The notes beneath the pieces were generated by a model. It worked only from the letters and a program-made list of their open reading frames with translations. It searched no databases and was not told the DNA's origin. The position numbers and the translations under genes are program-made. 64,000 nucleotides of DNA, taken from Plantago ovata (lineage: Eukaryota; Streptophyta; Magnoliopsida; Lamiales; Plantaginaceae). Positions 38,928 through 52,860 of this stretch are shown here, in pieces (position 1 is the first letter of the stretch; each line of letters begins with the position of its first letter). Location of the stretch: assembly GCA_028274465.1 (NCBI GenBank), contig CM051455.1, positions 45,277,129 to 45,341,128 on the forward strand, in the 5' to 3' direction.

Positions 38928-39747
38928 GGGTAATTTTCATCCAGCTCTCATGTTTGTTTCATCAATTACACATTACCCCTGTTAGTTCAACAACTACACA
39001 TTACTCCCCGTTAGTGCACATCAATTATATATTACCTCACGATCTTGACTTTTCGCGAATTAAGGCCTCGAACGTACCATGTTGCCCTCATTTAAGTTTT
39101 AGTTTTCAAAAAAAACCAAACTACTTCAATTCTCTTTTATTACATATTTGACTCTAAATTTTTTATTTCAAAAAATTGACTATAAATTATTTAAATTAAC
39201 CCTCATTACTTACCTAAATCTCAAAATGTTCTTAAATATTATTGCAAAAAGGTTCATACACAATTATTGATTCATATTTCAGTCCATAATTTTTATAAAG
39301 AAATTAAAAACAAATAAAAAAACTGAAAAAAACAAATATACAGCTCATCGGAGCTGTTTGAAAGCGCAAAAACTCCGGATGGAGCTTTTTAAGCCCCGAT
39401 TTGGAGCTTTAACAGCTCTGATTGGAGAGATTGGAGCTTTAAGAGCTCCGATTCCAATCGAAGCTGTACTTTCCGACAGCTCCGGCGCCGACTGAAGAAG
39501 AAGAAAGACTTTTAAAAAATAAATAAAAAGAAAATAAAAGAAAAGAAAATAATAAAAGTTAAAAAAAAATTAAAACATGAAAGGAAAAAGTAAAAAGAAA
39601 AGAAAATAGGTTAAGGGATTGTTTGGGTAGCTACATCTTCATAAATGTTTGGGCTTGGTCAACTCGATTGGGTTAAAACGTAATTTTTGAACTAAGAGGG
39701 GAAAATATAAAAATTGATACAGCAGGGTGCTTTATGAAAATTTCCCA
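38928..39747. mobile_element. MULE-like non-autonomous element, copy A
   Basis: 820 bp. Starts GGGTAATTTTCAT and ends ATGAAAATTTCCC, 12 of 13 inverted matches. Flanked by 9-bp direct repeats CTTATTTTA (38919-38927) and ATTATTTTA (39748-39756), 8 of 9. A 9-bp duplication is typical of Mutator-like elements. The middle (about 39340-39490) has GGAGCT/AGCTCC motifs in many diverged copies. No transposase. Related to copy B. Confidence 0.75.
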
Positions 39748-40094
39748 TTATTTTATTTTGGGGATATATATGATGTTTCCTGTTTTGGCATGTAGTTTGT
39801 GGGCTTTGCTTGTTTCGTTGTTGTTTGTTTGTTTGAGTAGTATTAATGAATTTTATGCATTTACTAAAAACAATAAACTATTAACTATAGTTTTGATGGG
39901 TCTAATATACTACTACTCCCACTAGTTTTTTTAGTCGTCGTTTTAGTAATTAAAAATATATTAAGGAGAAACCTATCAATAGCTTTCTAATCAAAATTTA
40001 ATCTCAAAAGCCTATTAATAATAATATAATAGTTTTGATAGTAGTACGTACATATATGGAGAAAAGAGAGTTAAACATATAAAAGAGTTATTAT
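39748..40094. other. Intergenic, AT-rich
   Basis: Right target duplication of copy A, then AT-rich DNA without a supported feature. Confidence 0.4.
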
Positions 40095-41315
40095 ATAGTA
40101 AGGCAAGACCACCAGGAAGCCTCTTGATATCGATGTCCAGCAACCCACCAAACCCTATAGCACGAATGTCTGCCTTCTGCTGCTCGGACCAGTCAATCTT
40201 GCAGAACTCAAAGGACATCGAATGAGCAAAATCGATGACTGAGCCGTCCTTCAGCACCATGACATTCTTTTTCTCGCGGTTCTCCTTTGACTTCCTTCAG
40301 ATTTTTCGCTTGAGAAACACTAGCCGATGAAACACCCTGCTGCGTGGATGTACCAATAATTTCAGTTGGTGTAGGAATAACTTCAGTTGGCGTAGGAATA
40401 GCTTATGCACACTGCACATGAACTTTAGATGGATCATCCTCACCTAAAATCACAACAAAACACATCTTAAAGAACAAACATAGACAAACTTAAAAGTCAC
40501 ACATAAAAAGAGATACCTAAAACCATTACACATATCACCTAAAATCACAACAAGACATCTTTAGAAAAATAACAGAATCATGCACAAAAAACATAAAAGG
40601 GCAAAAAGCCCCAAAAACTAAAACCACAACAAAGAAATATTCAAAGAATAGACAACTTAAAAGTCGCACATAAAAAATGTTACCTAAAAACCATAACACA
40701 AATCACCTAAAATCACAACAAGACATCTTAAAAAAAATAATAACACAACAAATGTACAAAACCATAAAAAACCAACAACACATGGAATAATTAAAACCAT
40801 AAAAAAAACCAACCACACATAATTTCCCGCGCAAGATAAATAACATAATATACGAGAGGATTATGTAATAACAAAAAACCACCGACGCAACTATCAAAAG
40901 CACCACAAAAAATGAAAAAATCATAACATAATATCAGACACACAAACACATGACATTTAATAACATAATAATGCTACGAGTTTATTTTCCTAAAAAAAAA
41001 TGCTACGAGTTTATCCCAAACTTTAAAAGCACAACAAACAACGAAACGAACCATAACATAAGAACAAAACAACAAACAACAAAAGATACACAAACAAAAA
41101 AGGCATTTATGAACCATAAATATAGTCGCGAGTTTACCCCAACCATTTAATACCATAATATAGCGGCGCATATTTAAAACCACAAAAAAAAAAAAAAAAC
41201 CAAAAAACACAACAAACCACAGACTACACTTACTATTAGCAGTCGAAGCCGCATTACGGCGAGTCCTCCTCGCTGGAACGTCCGAAACATCAGCCTTCCC
41301 CTTCGTCGTACTCTG
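40095..41315 (-). pseudogene. N-terminal fragment of a Ulp1/mobile-domain type transposon gene
   Basis: On the minus strand, an exon at about 41315-41235 reads TTKGKADVSDVPARRTRRNA and ends at an A|GTAAGT donor. A long A/C-rich intron with about 170-190-bp direct duplications (40530-40560 and 40700-40735 share ACCTAAAATCACAACAAGAC) leads to a second exon at about 40441-40095. That exon has threonine/proline-rich sequence (IPTPTEVIPTPTEIIG), a frame break near 40260, then FEFCKIDWSEQQKADIRAIG followed by FGGLLDIDIKRLPGGLAL. The last block resembles the conserved start of plant Ulp1-associated MULE (Kaonashi-like) proteins, from memory. An in-frame stop and the abrupt end make it non-functional. 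Confidence 0.4.
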
Positions 41316-43547
41316 TCAAAAGAAAATGAAGAAAAAACTGAATGAAAAAACCCTAGATAACGTAGAAAAAAGGAAAAATCAAAGGAGCAACAGTAATTGG
41401 GAAACTAAAACAAATCGGAGTAACCAAATCGGAAATGGAACGAAGAAGCAGATTGGAAAAGGAAAAGCAATCGAACCTAGAGCATTAAACTGAGGTAGAA
41501 GAAAATTAGATTTTCAAAGAGAAAAAGCAGAATCACACAGTTACACATAAAACTATGTGTTTTTCTGTCTGGCAATGTGTATTTATATGCTAAGAAAAAC
41601 CGAATTTATCATACAAACTGACCAACCAATCGGTCCAAATCAAAACTAGCGAGCCAAATCGAAAACCAGCCATATGTATTGTTTTATCAGTTCTTACCCT
41701 CAATTAGCTAGTTTATTATTTAATATAAATGTAGAAAATCCATAAATAATATTTCAACTGACAACACATTTACAAACTAGTCATCATGTGAGTCTTAGGG
41801 TAAGGATGGACATTGTTTAGGTTAGAATAATGATTAATCAATCTTGTTGGTCGATCTACCAGAGTAAAAAAAACAATTCGAATACAAGAGAAGTAATTTA
41901 TTTAGTTTAAGATTAATAATATACACTGAAATGCAAATTCACAATTAAAATGTTTTTATTATATAAAATATATTACTTATATATTTATAACATCATCAAT
42001 TTAACCAAATTAGAACTTTCTCTTATTGTGGTGGTTTGGGTTTGAATCCTACATGCAACATCAAATTGACTTTTTTTAAAAATAGATGTAGGATTGGATA
42101 TGGATCCCGACCGGGCCTTACGCGACTCATTCTGGTCCCAGCAGCAACATATGCTCAGGCACGACCCGATCCGTCATAAGCCCGACCATGGGCCTGAAAA
42201 ATAATAATAATATACAGTATGTAAATATTATTTATTATTTTAATAATTGTATTTATTATTTTAATTCAAGGTTATTTAAATAAATTTATATTTAATTGAA
42301 AAAATAAATAAAATAATTTCTTGGCGAAGGGTTGACGAAGGCGAATGACGTGTCGCCTTTTCATTGGGTGTCTGTTGTCAGGCAAGGCGGAAGCCTGCCT
42401 GACCGTAGAAAAAACCCATGTTATATAGAAATTTTATTAAATTTATTGCTTCAAATAGATCTTATATTCCAAATAAAAATAGTTCATATTTTGTAAAAAA
42501 AACAATCATGTTGACTACTAAAACATACATTAAATACACCAACATTATATTGTATTTGTTTGTAAACATATCATATTTGAACTAAAAGAGTTCATTTTTT
42601 TCATTCTAAATAGTTCATTTTCTGTATGAGATGATTAAAATCTTCATATTGGATGTTTAAGGTTTTTTCTGGAATGATAAAGTTTTCATACATGACGTTT
42701 AAGGTTTATTCTGGATGTATAGAAACCTTGAAAAGTAATAACAAACATTATTACAAGCAAAATCTCAAAACCTTATATATCAGAAGAACCTTATATATTT
42801 TTTATTAAAACCTTGAACATCCAATATGAAAATCTTTGCGTCAGAAAAATCAAATCTTTTAGATTGTATATAGAAACTTTATGTATTGTATAAAGAAACC
42901 TTATTGATTATATAAAGAAACCTTATAGATTACTTCACAAAATCTCAAGTGACAATACAAACAGGAATAGTATAATTTTTTTCTATAAAAATGTCCATAT
43001 TTTCATCAAAATAAGTGATGTTTATATATTTTGACTACCATAATGTTCAAAATTTTGAAAGCACATGAACACAAACTTGAGTTTATCTCAAAAAATAATT
43101 TTGGACAAAGATATAATGTTTTACACCAAAGCATTCATGTTTCCAAGTCCGTTGGTAGATTTTTTTAGAAACATGAACTATTTTGAATTAAATATGAACT
43201 ATTTTTGGAGATTAAATTTAACATTAGTCCCTGTAAACTTCAAAAGCTTGCAAATTGGTCCCTCTAACATCAATGGAGTTTCAAACTTCGATTTCTCCCG
43301 TCATCGATCGAATGAAGGTTCTACATACAAATCTAAAAACCAATCCCCTCATTAAGCATAACCCAATTAGAATCTAACACAACCCCATTTAAAAAAAAAA
43401 AAAAAAACCAAATAAAGAGGAGTTTCCATGGATGAATCTTGAGCTTCCATCCATGGAGCACAAAATGCCCGTATGTCCATGAACGAGAAACAAGCAGCTT
43501 CATTGGCTACTTCCAGCCATGGCTGAACCCTCCCCTTTTTCCTTAGT
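41316..43547. other. Intergenic, AT-rich
   Basis: No supported gene. Contains a repeated theme of AAACCTTATA[TG]AT (about 42770-42940). A B-box-like GGTTTGAATCC near 42030 lacks an A box. The frame 43065-43355 has no recognisable domain. Confidence 0.4.
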
Positions 43548-44546
43548 GGGTAATTTTCATACAGACCCCCTGTTAGTTTCATCAATTACGAATCTTCCCC
43601 TTCTAGTTCAACAATAACATATTTTCCCTCGTTAGTGAAAAACAATTACATCCAGCCCCACGACGTCTTTGACTTTCGGCGAATTAAGGCATGGAAATGA
43701 CAAATTTGTCCTCATTTAAAATTCAGATTTCAAAAACACCCAAACACAATCAACTTTCCTTTACTGCACATTTGACTCCAAAATTTCTAATTTTACAAAA
43801 TTAACCTACATGATATTTTAAAATTTCAACATCATCCAAAATATTTTTGTAAACAAGTCCCTACACATTTTATATCTCAATATCAACCCCATAATATTAA
43901 AATAAATAAATAAATAATAATAAGAATTCTAAAAAATAATTTAAAATTAAATAAAAAACAAAAAAGAAAAAAAGAAAAAAAAGGCGATCGGAGCTCCGAT
44001 CGGACCTACGATCGGAGTTGTGCCAGCTCCGGTCGGAGCTTTAAATAGCTCTGGCCGGAGCTATATTTACAGCTCCGATCGGAGCTGTAATTAGCTCCGA
44101 CCAGAGCTATTTACATCTCCGATTGGGGCTGTTTCAGCCCTAGCTCTGATTGGGGCTGAAAACAACCCTGATCGGAGCTATCAGCTCCGACGGAGCTGTA
44201 AATCAGCTCCGATCGGAGCTGCAAATAGCTCCGATCGGAGCTATTTACAGCTCCGGTCGACGGAGCTGTGTGGGGACAACTCCGGTACCGGAAAAATTCC
44301 GGTACCGGCGTTTAGAGCTTGAAGAAGAAGATGATTAATGAAAAAAAAAAGGAAAAAGGAAAATAAAATATTGAGAAAAGAAAAGATAAATGAAAAAGAA
44401 AAATATTGGTAAGGGCACGTTTGGGAAGAGAATATTTGTAAGTTGGTCAACATTTTTGGATAAAATGGGACTAGATGTAATTGTTAAACTAGCAGTGGAA
44501 AGAAACGCAATTAGGTGCAGCAGTGGGGTAGTTTTTAGAAAATTCC
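43548..44546. mobile_element. MULE-like non-autonomous element, copy B, with palindrome array
   Basis: About 1.0 kb. The left end GGGTAATTTTCATACAG matches copy A; the right end reads TAGAAAATTCC. Flanking 9-bp repeats are TTCCTTAGT (43539-43547) and TCCCTTAGT (44547-44555), 8 of 9. Left parts of A and B align (TTAGTTCAACAA, GACTTT then CGAATTAAGGC, TTTGACTC). The core 43985-44300 is an array of AGCTCCGATCGGAGCT-type palindromes with CCGGTACCGG. No transposase ORF. Confidence 0.75.
43985..44300. repeat. Array of GATCGGAGCT / AGCTCCGATC palindromes
   Basis: Roughly fifteen near-copies of GGAGCT or AGCTCC in both orientations, often joined as AGCTCCGATCGGAGCT, a 16-bp perfect palindrome. GC-rich against an AT-rich background. 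The transcript would form a chain of hairpins. Confidence 0.85.
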
Positions 44547-44555
44547 TCCCTTAGT

Positions 44556-44976
44556 TAATTCCGCGGGTCAACCCGGCCCGGATAGGTTGACCGGCGAAAT
44601 TTACCATATCCTAACTACTGTGTTTTTGCCTTTGTTTCTCGTTCTCTCAATAAATTACGTCTCTAGGAAGACGAAGTCTAATTATTGACATGTAATTTTC
44701 CCTAATTCGGTTCATATGCCGCAAGAGTTAAGTTTCAGTCCTTGATCAAATTCTAGTACTAGTAGTAGTATTCTCCTTTTCCTATTTGGGTTTTGAAAAT
44801 AAACCTAATCAAATTTGACTTACATAATCATGACCCATAATAGCAGGCTCACAGTTACTCGTAGTTTAAATTATTCATTCAGTTCAACTTTTCTGAAAAC
44901 TGAAAACAATTCGGTCAGTGAATTCTTCTGCAAGCAATAATCAACACACCACAAACCCAAATTCAAATCGACGACA
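44556..44976. other. Promoter and leader region of RPT4 copy 2
   Basis: Sequence just before the ATG (ATCAACACACCACAAACCC) resembles the leader of copy 1 (CAACCAACACACAG). No TATA assigned with confidence. Confidence 0.4.
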
Positions 44977-47285
<2,309 letters not shown>

Positions 47286-48074
47286 GGGATAGTTCTTCCA
47301 GCTCGGATTAGACAGTGGAGACCATTACTGTTTTTGTACTTGTTATTCTCTTCATCCATGTTTACTTATAAAAGGAAAGGCGTGGTTTCATTTTATTTTA
47401 ACTTAGGGTCACGGCTTTGTATATTATAGATTACCATTTATTCTTTTTCCCGTTTTATCTTGCTGCTCTATGGGACAGATTCTAGTTGAAGAATCAAATT
47501 TATATTCACAACGGAATTGTTTCTAGTACGTTATAGGAGGAACATACCCCGATCAATAAACAACTGCTTGGAATTATCCCCTTGGATTCTCTCCAGTTAG
47601 TTATTGATTTTCCTCTCAACGAACCAAGCCAGCTGCAAGTTTCTTAAACTGGCTTGTTTGGCAAAGTTGAAACAAATTTCATTTTTTGTGGTGTTCAAGT
47701 TACTGTTGTGACTACACAGCTCTTAAAACTGAACTAGGAGTTTCTAGTCTTATCTGCCACTAAATTTCAAATACAAGGATTCATATTCAATGCAAATGGA
47801 ATCCTCCTCACATGTTATGTTGTTTTCTCTTCCCTAAAACATCGCTTAATTTGGACCAGGTTTTCCAGTTTCTTTTCTCAATTTGTTGTTTAATACTACT
47901 AGTTACAATGGCATGTAGAGATTATTGCTAGGAGAAGGTGAAAAGTTTATATCCACACATCAAATGCCCAAAACATTAATTCCTGTAACACAAGTACTTG
48001 AAAATCAATATGTGATGTATTAATAACATAAGCTTGTTCTGTGCTTTCTCAATTTTTTTGATTTTAACCTAGTA
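47286..48074. other. 3' flank of RPT4 copy 2
   Basis: 3' UTR and flank. The segment at about 47620-47730 (AGCTGCAAGTTTCTT, then CATTTTTTGTGGTGTTCAAG) recurs near 60250-60340. The segment at about 48000-48035 (ATATGTGATGTATTAATAAC) recurs at 52073-52097. Confidence 0.55.
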
Positions 48075-48250
48075 AAAACCAGGCCATCTGAGCCCATCAT
48101 CATAGGTGGCGGAAATACATCAGGCTGACTCGGACTCGGTTGGTCATGCTCCGGCTGTTTAGGACTTGGAAACACCTCAGGCTCACCTGGTGGTGAAGGC
48201 TTGCTGTGAACCGGTGGTTCCGGTGTCGGTGGAGACGAAGTCGGTGTTTC
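48075..48250 (-). pseudogene. Proline-rich gene fragment, copy 1
   Basis: On the minus strand it reads TSSPPTPEPPVHSKPSPPGE, then PEHDQPSPSQPDVFPPPMM and MGSDGL. A diverged copy in the same orientation is at 54005-54300. No start, no splice context and only a short frame, so it is a remnant of an unrecognised proline-rich protein. Confidence 0.4.
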
Positions 48251-48915
48251 CAGAATTTAGTAAGCACGTAGATCATATAATTTATATCCATGTGGTTGAA
48301 CCAGCAAATCCAGGTTCTTGTATAAGGCTCAATTTTCCTGTTCTGTTGAGGCAGCTGGAGTTCCTTATACATATATGTCTTGAACAATTTCTTTGCTGGC
48401 ATATATATAAAACAAACTGGTGCAGTTAGACTCCAATAGACAAAGTTTTTACTGTAGACGGGATCACAAAAGGTAATTTGTGTCTTAGTTGGTTTGAAAC
48501 AACAATATGTGCAGCAGCATCTACTTGTCGCGCATCTTCACATACATATTACCTAAGGCTAATAGATATCTATAGTTTCTTTCTGGATCCTATTTAATTT
48601 GTTTCTTTCTGCTTTGTGTGTCGCTCTGGTTATTGTAATAGAGACAGAAATTGATTAGCTAACTTAGACTTGGCATCTTCCTTCAAGTTTCGTTCTGTTT
48701 GTTTTGTACTGTATAAATTAATCTCTATCTACAGCCAATTCCAGCAGTATTAACCATATTATTAAACGCTTGGTGCTGAGTGACCTTATTATGAAATAAT
48801 TGCTGCTTGGAAGAAAAAGACTTTTCTAACTAATGAGTACTAAATTTTTACTAAAACTCTGTAGTTGCATCTGAGCCTTTCTGCTTTCAACTAAAACTCT
48901 GCTTAGAACTCAAAT
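48251..48915. other. Upstream region of the NLR gene
   Basis: No gene seen. A duplicated AACTAAAACTCTG phrase lies at about 48853 and 48890, just before the ATG. Confidence 0.45.
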
Positions 48916-51690
48916 ATGGCAGCAGCAACATATGCATATACAGCTCTTGTTTCTCTTATGAACGTTTTAAGCCGAATCCAATATTCTTGCCCTGTTTCTT
49001 TTGATCAATCACAAATTCAATCCCTGTTCGATAAAGTTTATTCCTTGGTTGACTTTCTTGAAGCTTACTCCCAAATAATTACCAATGATTTAGCTCAAAA
49101 AATGGTTGCTGCTGCTTTTGCAGCAGAAGACACGATCGAATCCTATATTGTGGGCCGACTTACAAGCGAGAGTAGCGAAGGCTATGCCCTGTTGTGTGAT
49201 GATCTGTTGAACGCACAACAACAAATGGATCTCATCCTTCAAGAGGCTATGATGGTGAAAGAGAAGAACGGTGGAAATGATCAGCTGCCCAGAAGTGTTG
49301 TGCCCATCGGCTTGTCAGTTTCTTCGAGTGAAACGATTAGGACGGAGGGATTTGATGAGGAAGTGAACCATCTGATAGGTCAACTCACCAGGGGTAAATC
49401 CAGTCGCCAAATCCTTCCGGTTGTCGGTATGGGTGGAATTGGAAAGACCACTCTCGCCAAAAGTGTTTGTAAGTACCCTGGTCTGCAGAATCATTTCGAT
49501 ATTATTGCTTGGGTAACTGTGTCACATGTTTTTACTGCTACAACAATTATTCGCTCTCTTCTACTTGATATTATTGGTGAAAAGGTTGATGTTGTAAAGG
49601 ATGAAGAACTAGGAGAGACTTTACATAAATGCTTGTTCAGTAGAAGATATCTCATTATATTGGATGATATTTGGGATATCAAGGCGTGGGATGCGACAAA
49701 TAGGTTCCTTCCAGACAATAATAATGGGAGTAGAATCTTACTAACAACTAGGTTGTTTGATGTTGCGCGTAGTGTTGGATCGTTTGATTCTTATGAAGTG
49801 AAGGTTCTAGATGATGATAAAAGTTGGGATTTGTTCTCTAAGAAGGTATTTGGTCAAGAAGTTTGCCCTTCTGTATTAGAGGATTGTGGAAAGAGAATTA
49901 CTAAGAGTTGTAAAGGACTCCCTTTAGCTCTAGTTGTGATTGGTGGCCTCCTTAAAGTATCCGACATCACACTAGAATACTGGGAAGAAGTTGCCAGAAA
50001 TATAAGATCCATCATAAGTGGAGACGACAATGAAAGTTGCTTGGAGATATTATCTTTGAGTTACCACCAATTGCCTATCTATTTAAAACCTTGCTTCTTA
50101 TACATGGCAACTTATCCAGAAGATCATGAAATCGAAGTCTCTGATGTCATCAAGTTGTGGGCTGCAGATGGATTCTTAAAACCAAATACAGATGAACTTC
50201 CAGAGGAAATTGCAAAGAAGTATCTAAGTCATCTCATTAATAGAAACCTCATTACAGTGAGTAAGCTGGATGATTATGGACGCATGGAGAGTTTGACGAT
50301 GCATGATTTAGTACGGGAGCTTAGCATTAGAGAAGCTCAGAAAGTGGGATTTGTTCATGTCAATGGTGCTTCTCTGGAAAAAATAGAAAATCAGCGTCGG
50401 TTAGTTGTTCATGATGGCGGTGAATTTTCTCTACTCAGAAAAGGATCTGCTCGTTCTTTGATTTGCTTCAACACCTTGTATTGGCCAAACGATGTCTCAT
50501 GTTCAAGATTGCTACGAGTGTTTCTTGCGACCTCTCGGCAAAATGCACCTGAAGATATTGTGCAACTAGTTAATTTACGATTCCTTAAATTTTCACCAGA
50601 AAGATTCCGTATGGGGCTGTTTTCTTCAATTTCCTTGTTTTGGAATCTGGAAACCTTGGACATTGGTGTTCCCGTTGTGTTCACTCCACCACGTGACATC
50701 TGGAAGTTACGACACATTAAGCATCTTATGGTTTCTTCTTCCGCGGTCATAATTCTGCCGGACCCTCCCACTTCGGAGTTTGTGCTTGAAAAATTGGAGA
50801 CGCTTTGTCAAGTACAAGATTTGAGTGATAAGGTGCTTAACAACATTCCAAATATTAAGCATTTGGGAATTTATAATAAGAGAGCAGGTAACCGTGCTCC
50901 TATTCCCAACATGGTCCAATGTCATAAACTTGAAACATTGGATATTTCTTCAAGACAATTTAACCTGAAGACTCAGATGTTTCCTGATTGCTTGAGAAAG
51001 TTGACTCTATGCGATTGTGAGATCCCGTGGGGAAGTATGACACTCATTGGTTCATTGCCAAATCTTGAAATTCTGTACATAATGTGGGATGGTTTGAAAG
51101 CTGAAGAGTGGACCACAAATGAAGGGGAGTTTCAGAGCCTGAGATGTTTTACAATGCATTGCTATGATGGTCTAGTGAGGTGGAGAACAGAGGAGTGTTC
51201 TCACTTCCCTAGCCTTGAGCATTTGAATCTTTTTGGTATGAAAAAGTTGGAGGAAATCCCAGAAGTTTTTGGAGAATCAATGACACTTAAATCAATCACG
51301 TTGTGGTGGTGTGAGGAGGGTGATGGTGTTGTTAGCTCTGCAGTGAGAATAGTGGAAGAACAACATAGCATCGGTAATGATGAATTTACACTTGAAATTA
51401 ACGGTAAGCTTTACTCCAGGCCGCAAGATGAAAAAGGTGATGAGGATTCAGATGAAGAAGGTGATAAAGATGAAGATGAAAAAGGTGATGAGGATGTAGA
51501 TGGAGAAGGTGATGAAGACGAAGATGAAAAAGGTGATGAGGATGTAAATGAAGAAGGAGATGTGGAGGATGAAGATAAGAAGGTGGTGAGGATGAAGAAA
51601 GTGATGAGGATGACAAAAAAGAAGGTGATGAGGATGAAGAAAGAGATGGAGATGAAGATGGAGATGAAGATGAAGATGATGAAAATATAA
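48916..51690 (+). CDS. CC-NB-ARC-LRR disease resistance protein (R1-like)
   Basis: Single-exon intracellular immune receptor of 924 aa. The coiled-coil domain (about 1-130) opens MAAATYAYTALVSLMNVLSR and has AAAFAAEDTIESYI, like the R1/late-blight group of asterids. NB-ARC: P-loop VVGMGGIGKTTLAK (about 168-181), kinase 2 YLIILDDIWD (about 245-254), RNBS-B GSRILLTTR (about 270), GLPL CKGLPLAL (about 333), MHD LTMHDLVRELS (about 459-469). All ATP-binding motifs are intact. LRRs, about 530-825, are irregular (NMVQCHKLETLDIS, SLPNLEILYI, SLEHLNLFGMKKLEEIP). From about residue 835 comes a tail of DEKGDEDxDEEGD-type acidic repeats; after about residue 886 the same DNA repeat is read in another frame as a methionine/lysine-rich end (VRMKKVMRMTKKK). 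The start is the first in-frame ATG and gives a normal CC start. Confidence 0.95.
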   Translation: MAAATYAYTALVSLMNVLSRIQYSCPVSFDQSQIQSLFDKVYSLVDFLEAYSQIITNDLAQKMVAAAFAAEDTIESYIVGRLTSESSEGYALLCDDLLNAQQQMDLILQEAMMVKEKNGGNDQLPRSVVPIGLSVSSSETIRTEGFDEEVNHLIGQLTRGKSSRQILPVVGMGGIGKTTLAKSVCKYPGLQNHFDIIAWVTVSHVFTATTIIRSLLLDIIGEKVDVVKDEELGETLHKCLFSRRYLIILDDIWDIKAWDATNRFLPDNNNGSRILLTTRLFDVARSVGSFDSYEVKVLDDDKSWDLFSKKVFGQEVCPSVLEDCGKRITKSCKGLPLALVVIGGLLKVSDITLEYWEEVARNIRSIISGDDNESCLEILSLSYHQLPIYLKPCFLYMATYPEDHEIEVSDVIKLWAADGFLKPNTDELPEEIAKKYLSHLINRNLITVSKLDDYGRMESLTMHDLVRELSIREAQKVGFVHVNGASLEKIENQRRLVVHDGGEFSLLRKGSARSLICFNTLYWPNDVSCSRLLRVFLATSRQNAPEDIVQLVNLRFLKFSPERFRMGLFSSISLFWNLETLDIGVPVVFTPPRDIWKLRHIKHLMVSSSAVIILPDPPTSEFVLEKLETLCQVQDLSDKVLNNIPNIKHLGIYNKRAGNRAPIPNMVQCHKLETLDISSRQFNLKTQMFPDCLRKLTLCDCEIPWGSMTLIGSLPNLEILYIMWDGLKAEEWTTNEGEFQSLRCFTMHCYDGLVRWRTEECSHFPSLEHLNLFGMKKLEEIPEVFGESMTLKSITLWWCEEGDGVVSSAVRIVEEQHSIGNDEFTLEINGKLYSRPQDEKGDEDSDEEGDKDEDEKGDEDVDGEGDEDEDEKGDEDVNEEGDVEDEDKKVVRMKKVMRMTKKKVMRMKKEMEMKMEMKMKMMKI
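51425..51690 (+). repeat. GATGAA/GATGAG coding minisatellite in the NLR tail
   Basis: About 15- to 30-bp units such as GATGAAAAAGGTGATGAGGA repeat about ten times. They encode the acidic tail in one frame; a length change within the array moves the frame so the last part encodes MK-rich sequence. Confidence 0.85.
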
Positions 51691-52714
51691 GAAGGTGATG
51701 GGAATGAAAATAGCTTTACTCGTGACAAGCTGCATGATGGTTAATGAATTGAGGTATATACTTATCTTGTAACTAGTAATTCTTCTAATTTGAAAACTTT
51801 TACTGCTTTCCTTCTTCTAGTACTGATGAGTTTCAATTAATGGTCAGATTTTTTTTCAATTATGTTTGCATATAATGATTTTAGTTCGGATAGAAATCAT
51901 ATCATACTGGTCGTTTGAGGACATTCTTCTGGTGGAGATATATAATTTTGTGTGATTAGATTTATGAACAATTTACTTGGGTGCCGTTTATGTCAATTTG
52001 CATTTCTTAAAAACATGCATGATGTGTATGCAAAACATTAAAAATACATGTACACGATATTATTTGAAAATTAATATGTGATGTAATAACATAAGCTTGC
52101 TCCGTGTTTTATTACACAATATAATATAATAAGTGTCAGTTTTGTGGTAGTCCGGTCTTTTGTGGTAGTCCAGTTCGATTCAACCTTTATAACAGGGTCA
52201 GTTTTATTGGTTGTCCGGTCAGATTTATCATGATAACTGGTAAAGCGGTGCCACTATAACGTCGGCTTGTTTCTTTTACCGTTGTATCGCTTTGACTTCT
52301 TCTGATTTGTGCCCCAAACAAAACAAAAACAAATTGTTGATTTCTTATTCTTCACGTCTATGTTAGTGTATCATCAACCAATATACACCTCTTCGCAAAT
52401 TTGGCAACTAACGGCCAAATCAGGGAATATTTCTCCATGTTTACTTATTTGCTTAGATTGATCATGATCCGCAAAGGAATAATCATATGCGCCTATTTAC
52501 TTGGGTGTAATTGTGTTCGTTTGGACAAACCATGAGTTATCGGCCTACCTAAGGTAAATTTTGTAAGATTTTCGTATTTTTGAATTCCGTAATTTGTAAA
52601 CGATTTTGGCTTCAATGTTTTGATAGCAATTGTATTCGATTGAGCGTATGCTACTTCAAATGGTTATATTTAATTGAGATGATTTTTTACGTCAAGTACA
52701 AGATTGTGGAAATG
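51691..52714. other. NLR 3' flank
   Basis: No gene. The segment 52010-52110 is a diverged direct copy of about 47960-48050. The 5' end of the Helitron that ends at 53943 probably lies in or just after this stretch, but I could not locate a 5' TC terminus. Confidence 0.4.

Positions 52715-52860
<146 letters not shown>

Noticed and set aside
51398-51735. Three minus-strand frames rich in SSSPSS or HLHHL
   Set aside because: Shadows of the GATGAA repeat in the NLR tail.
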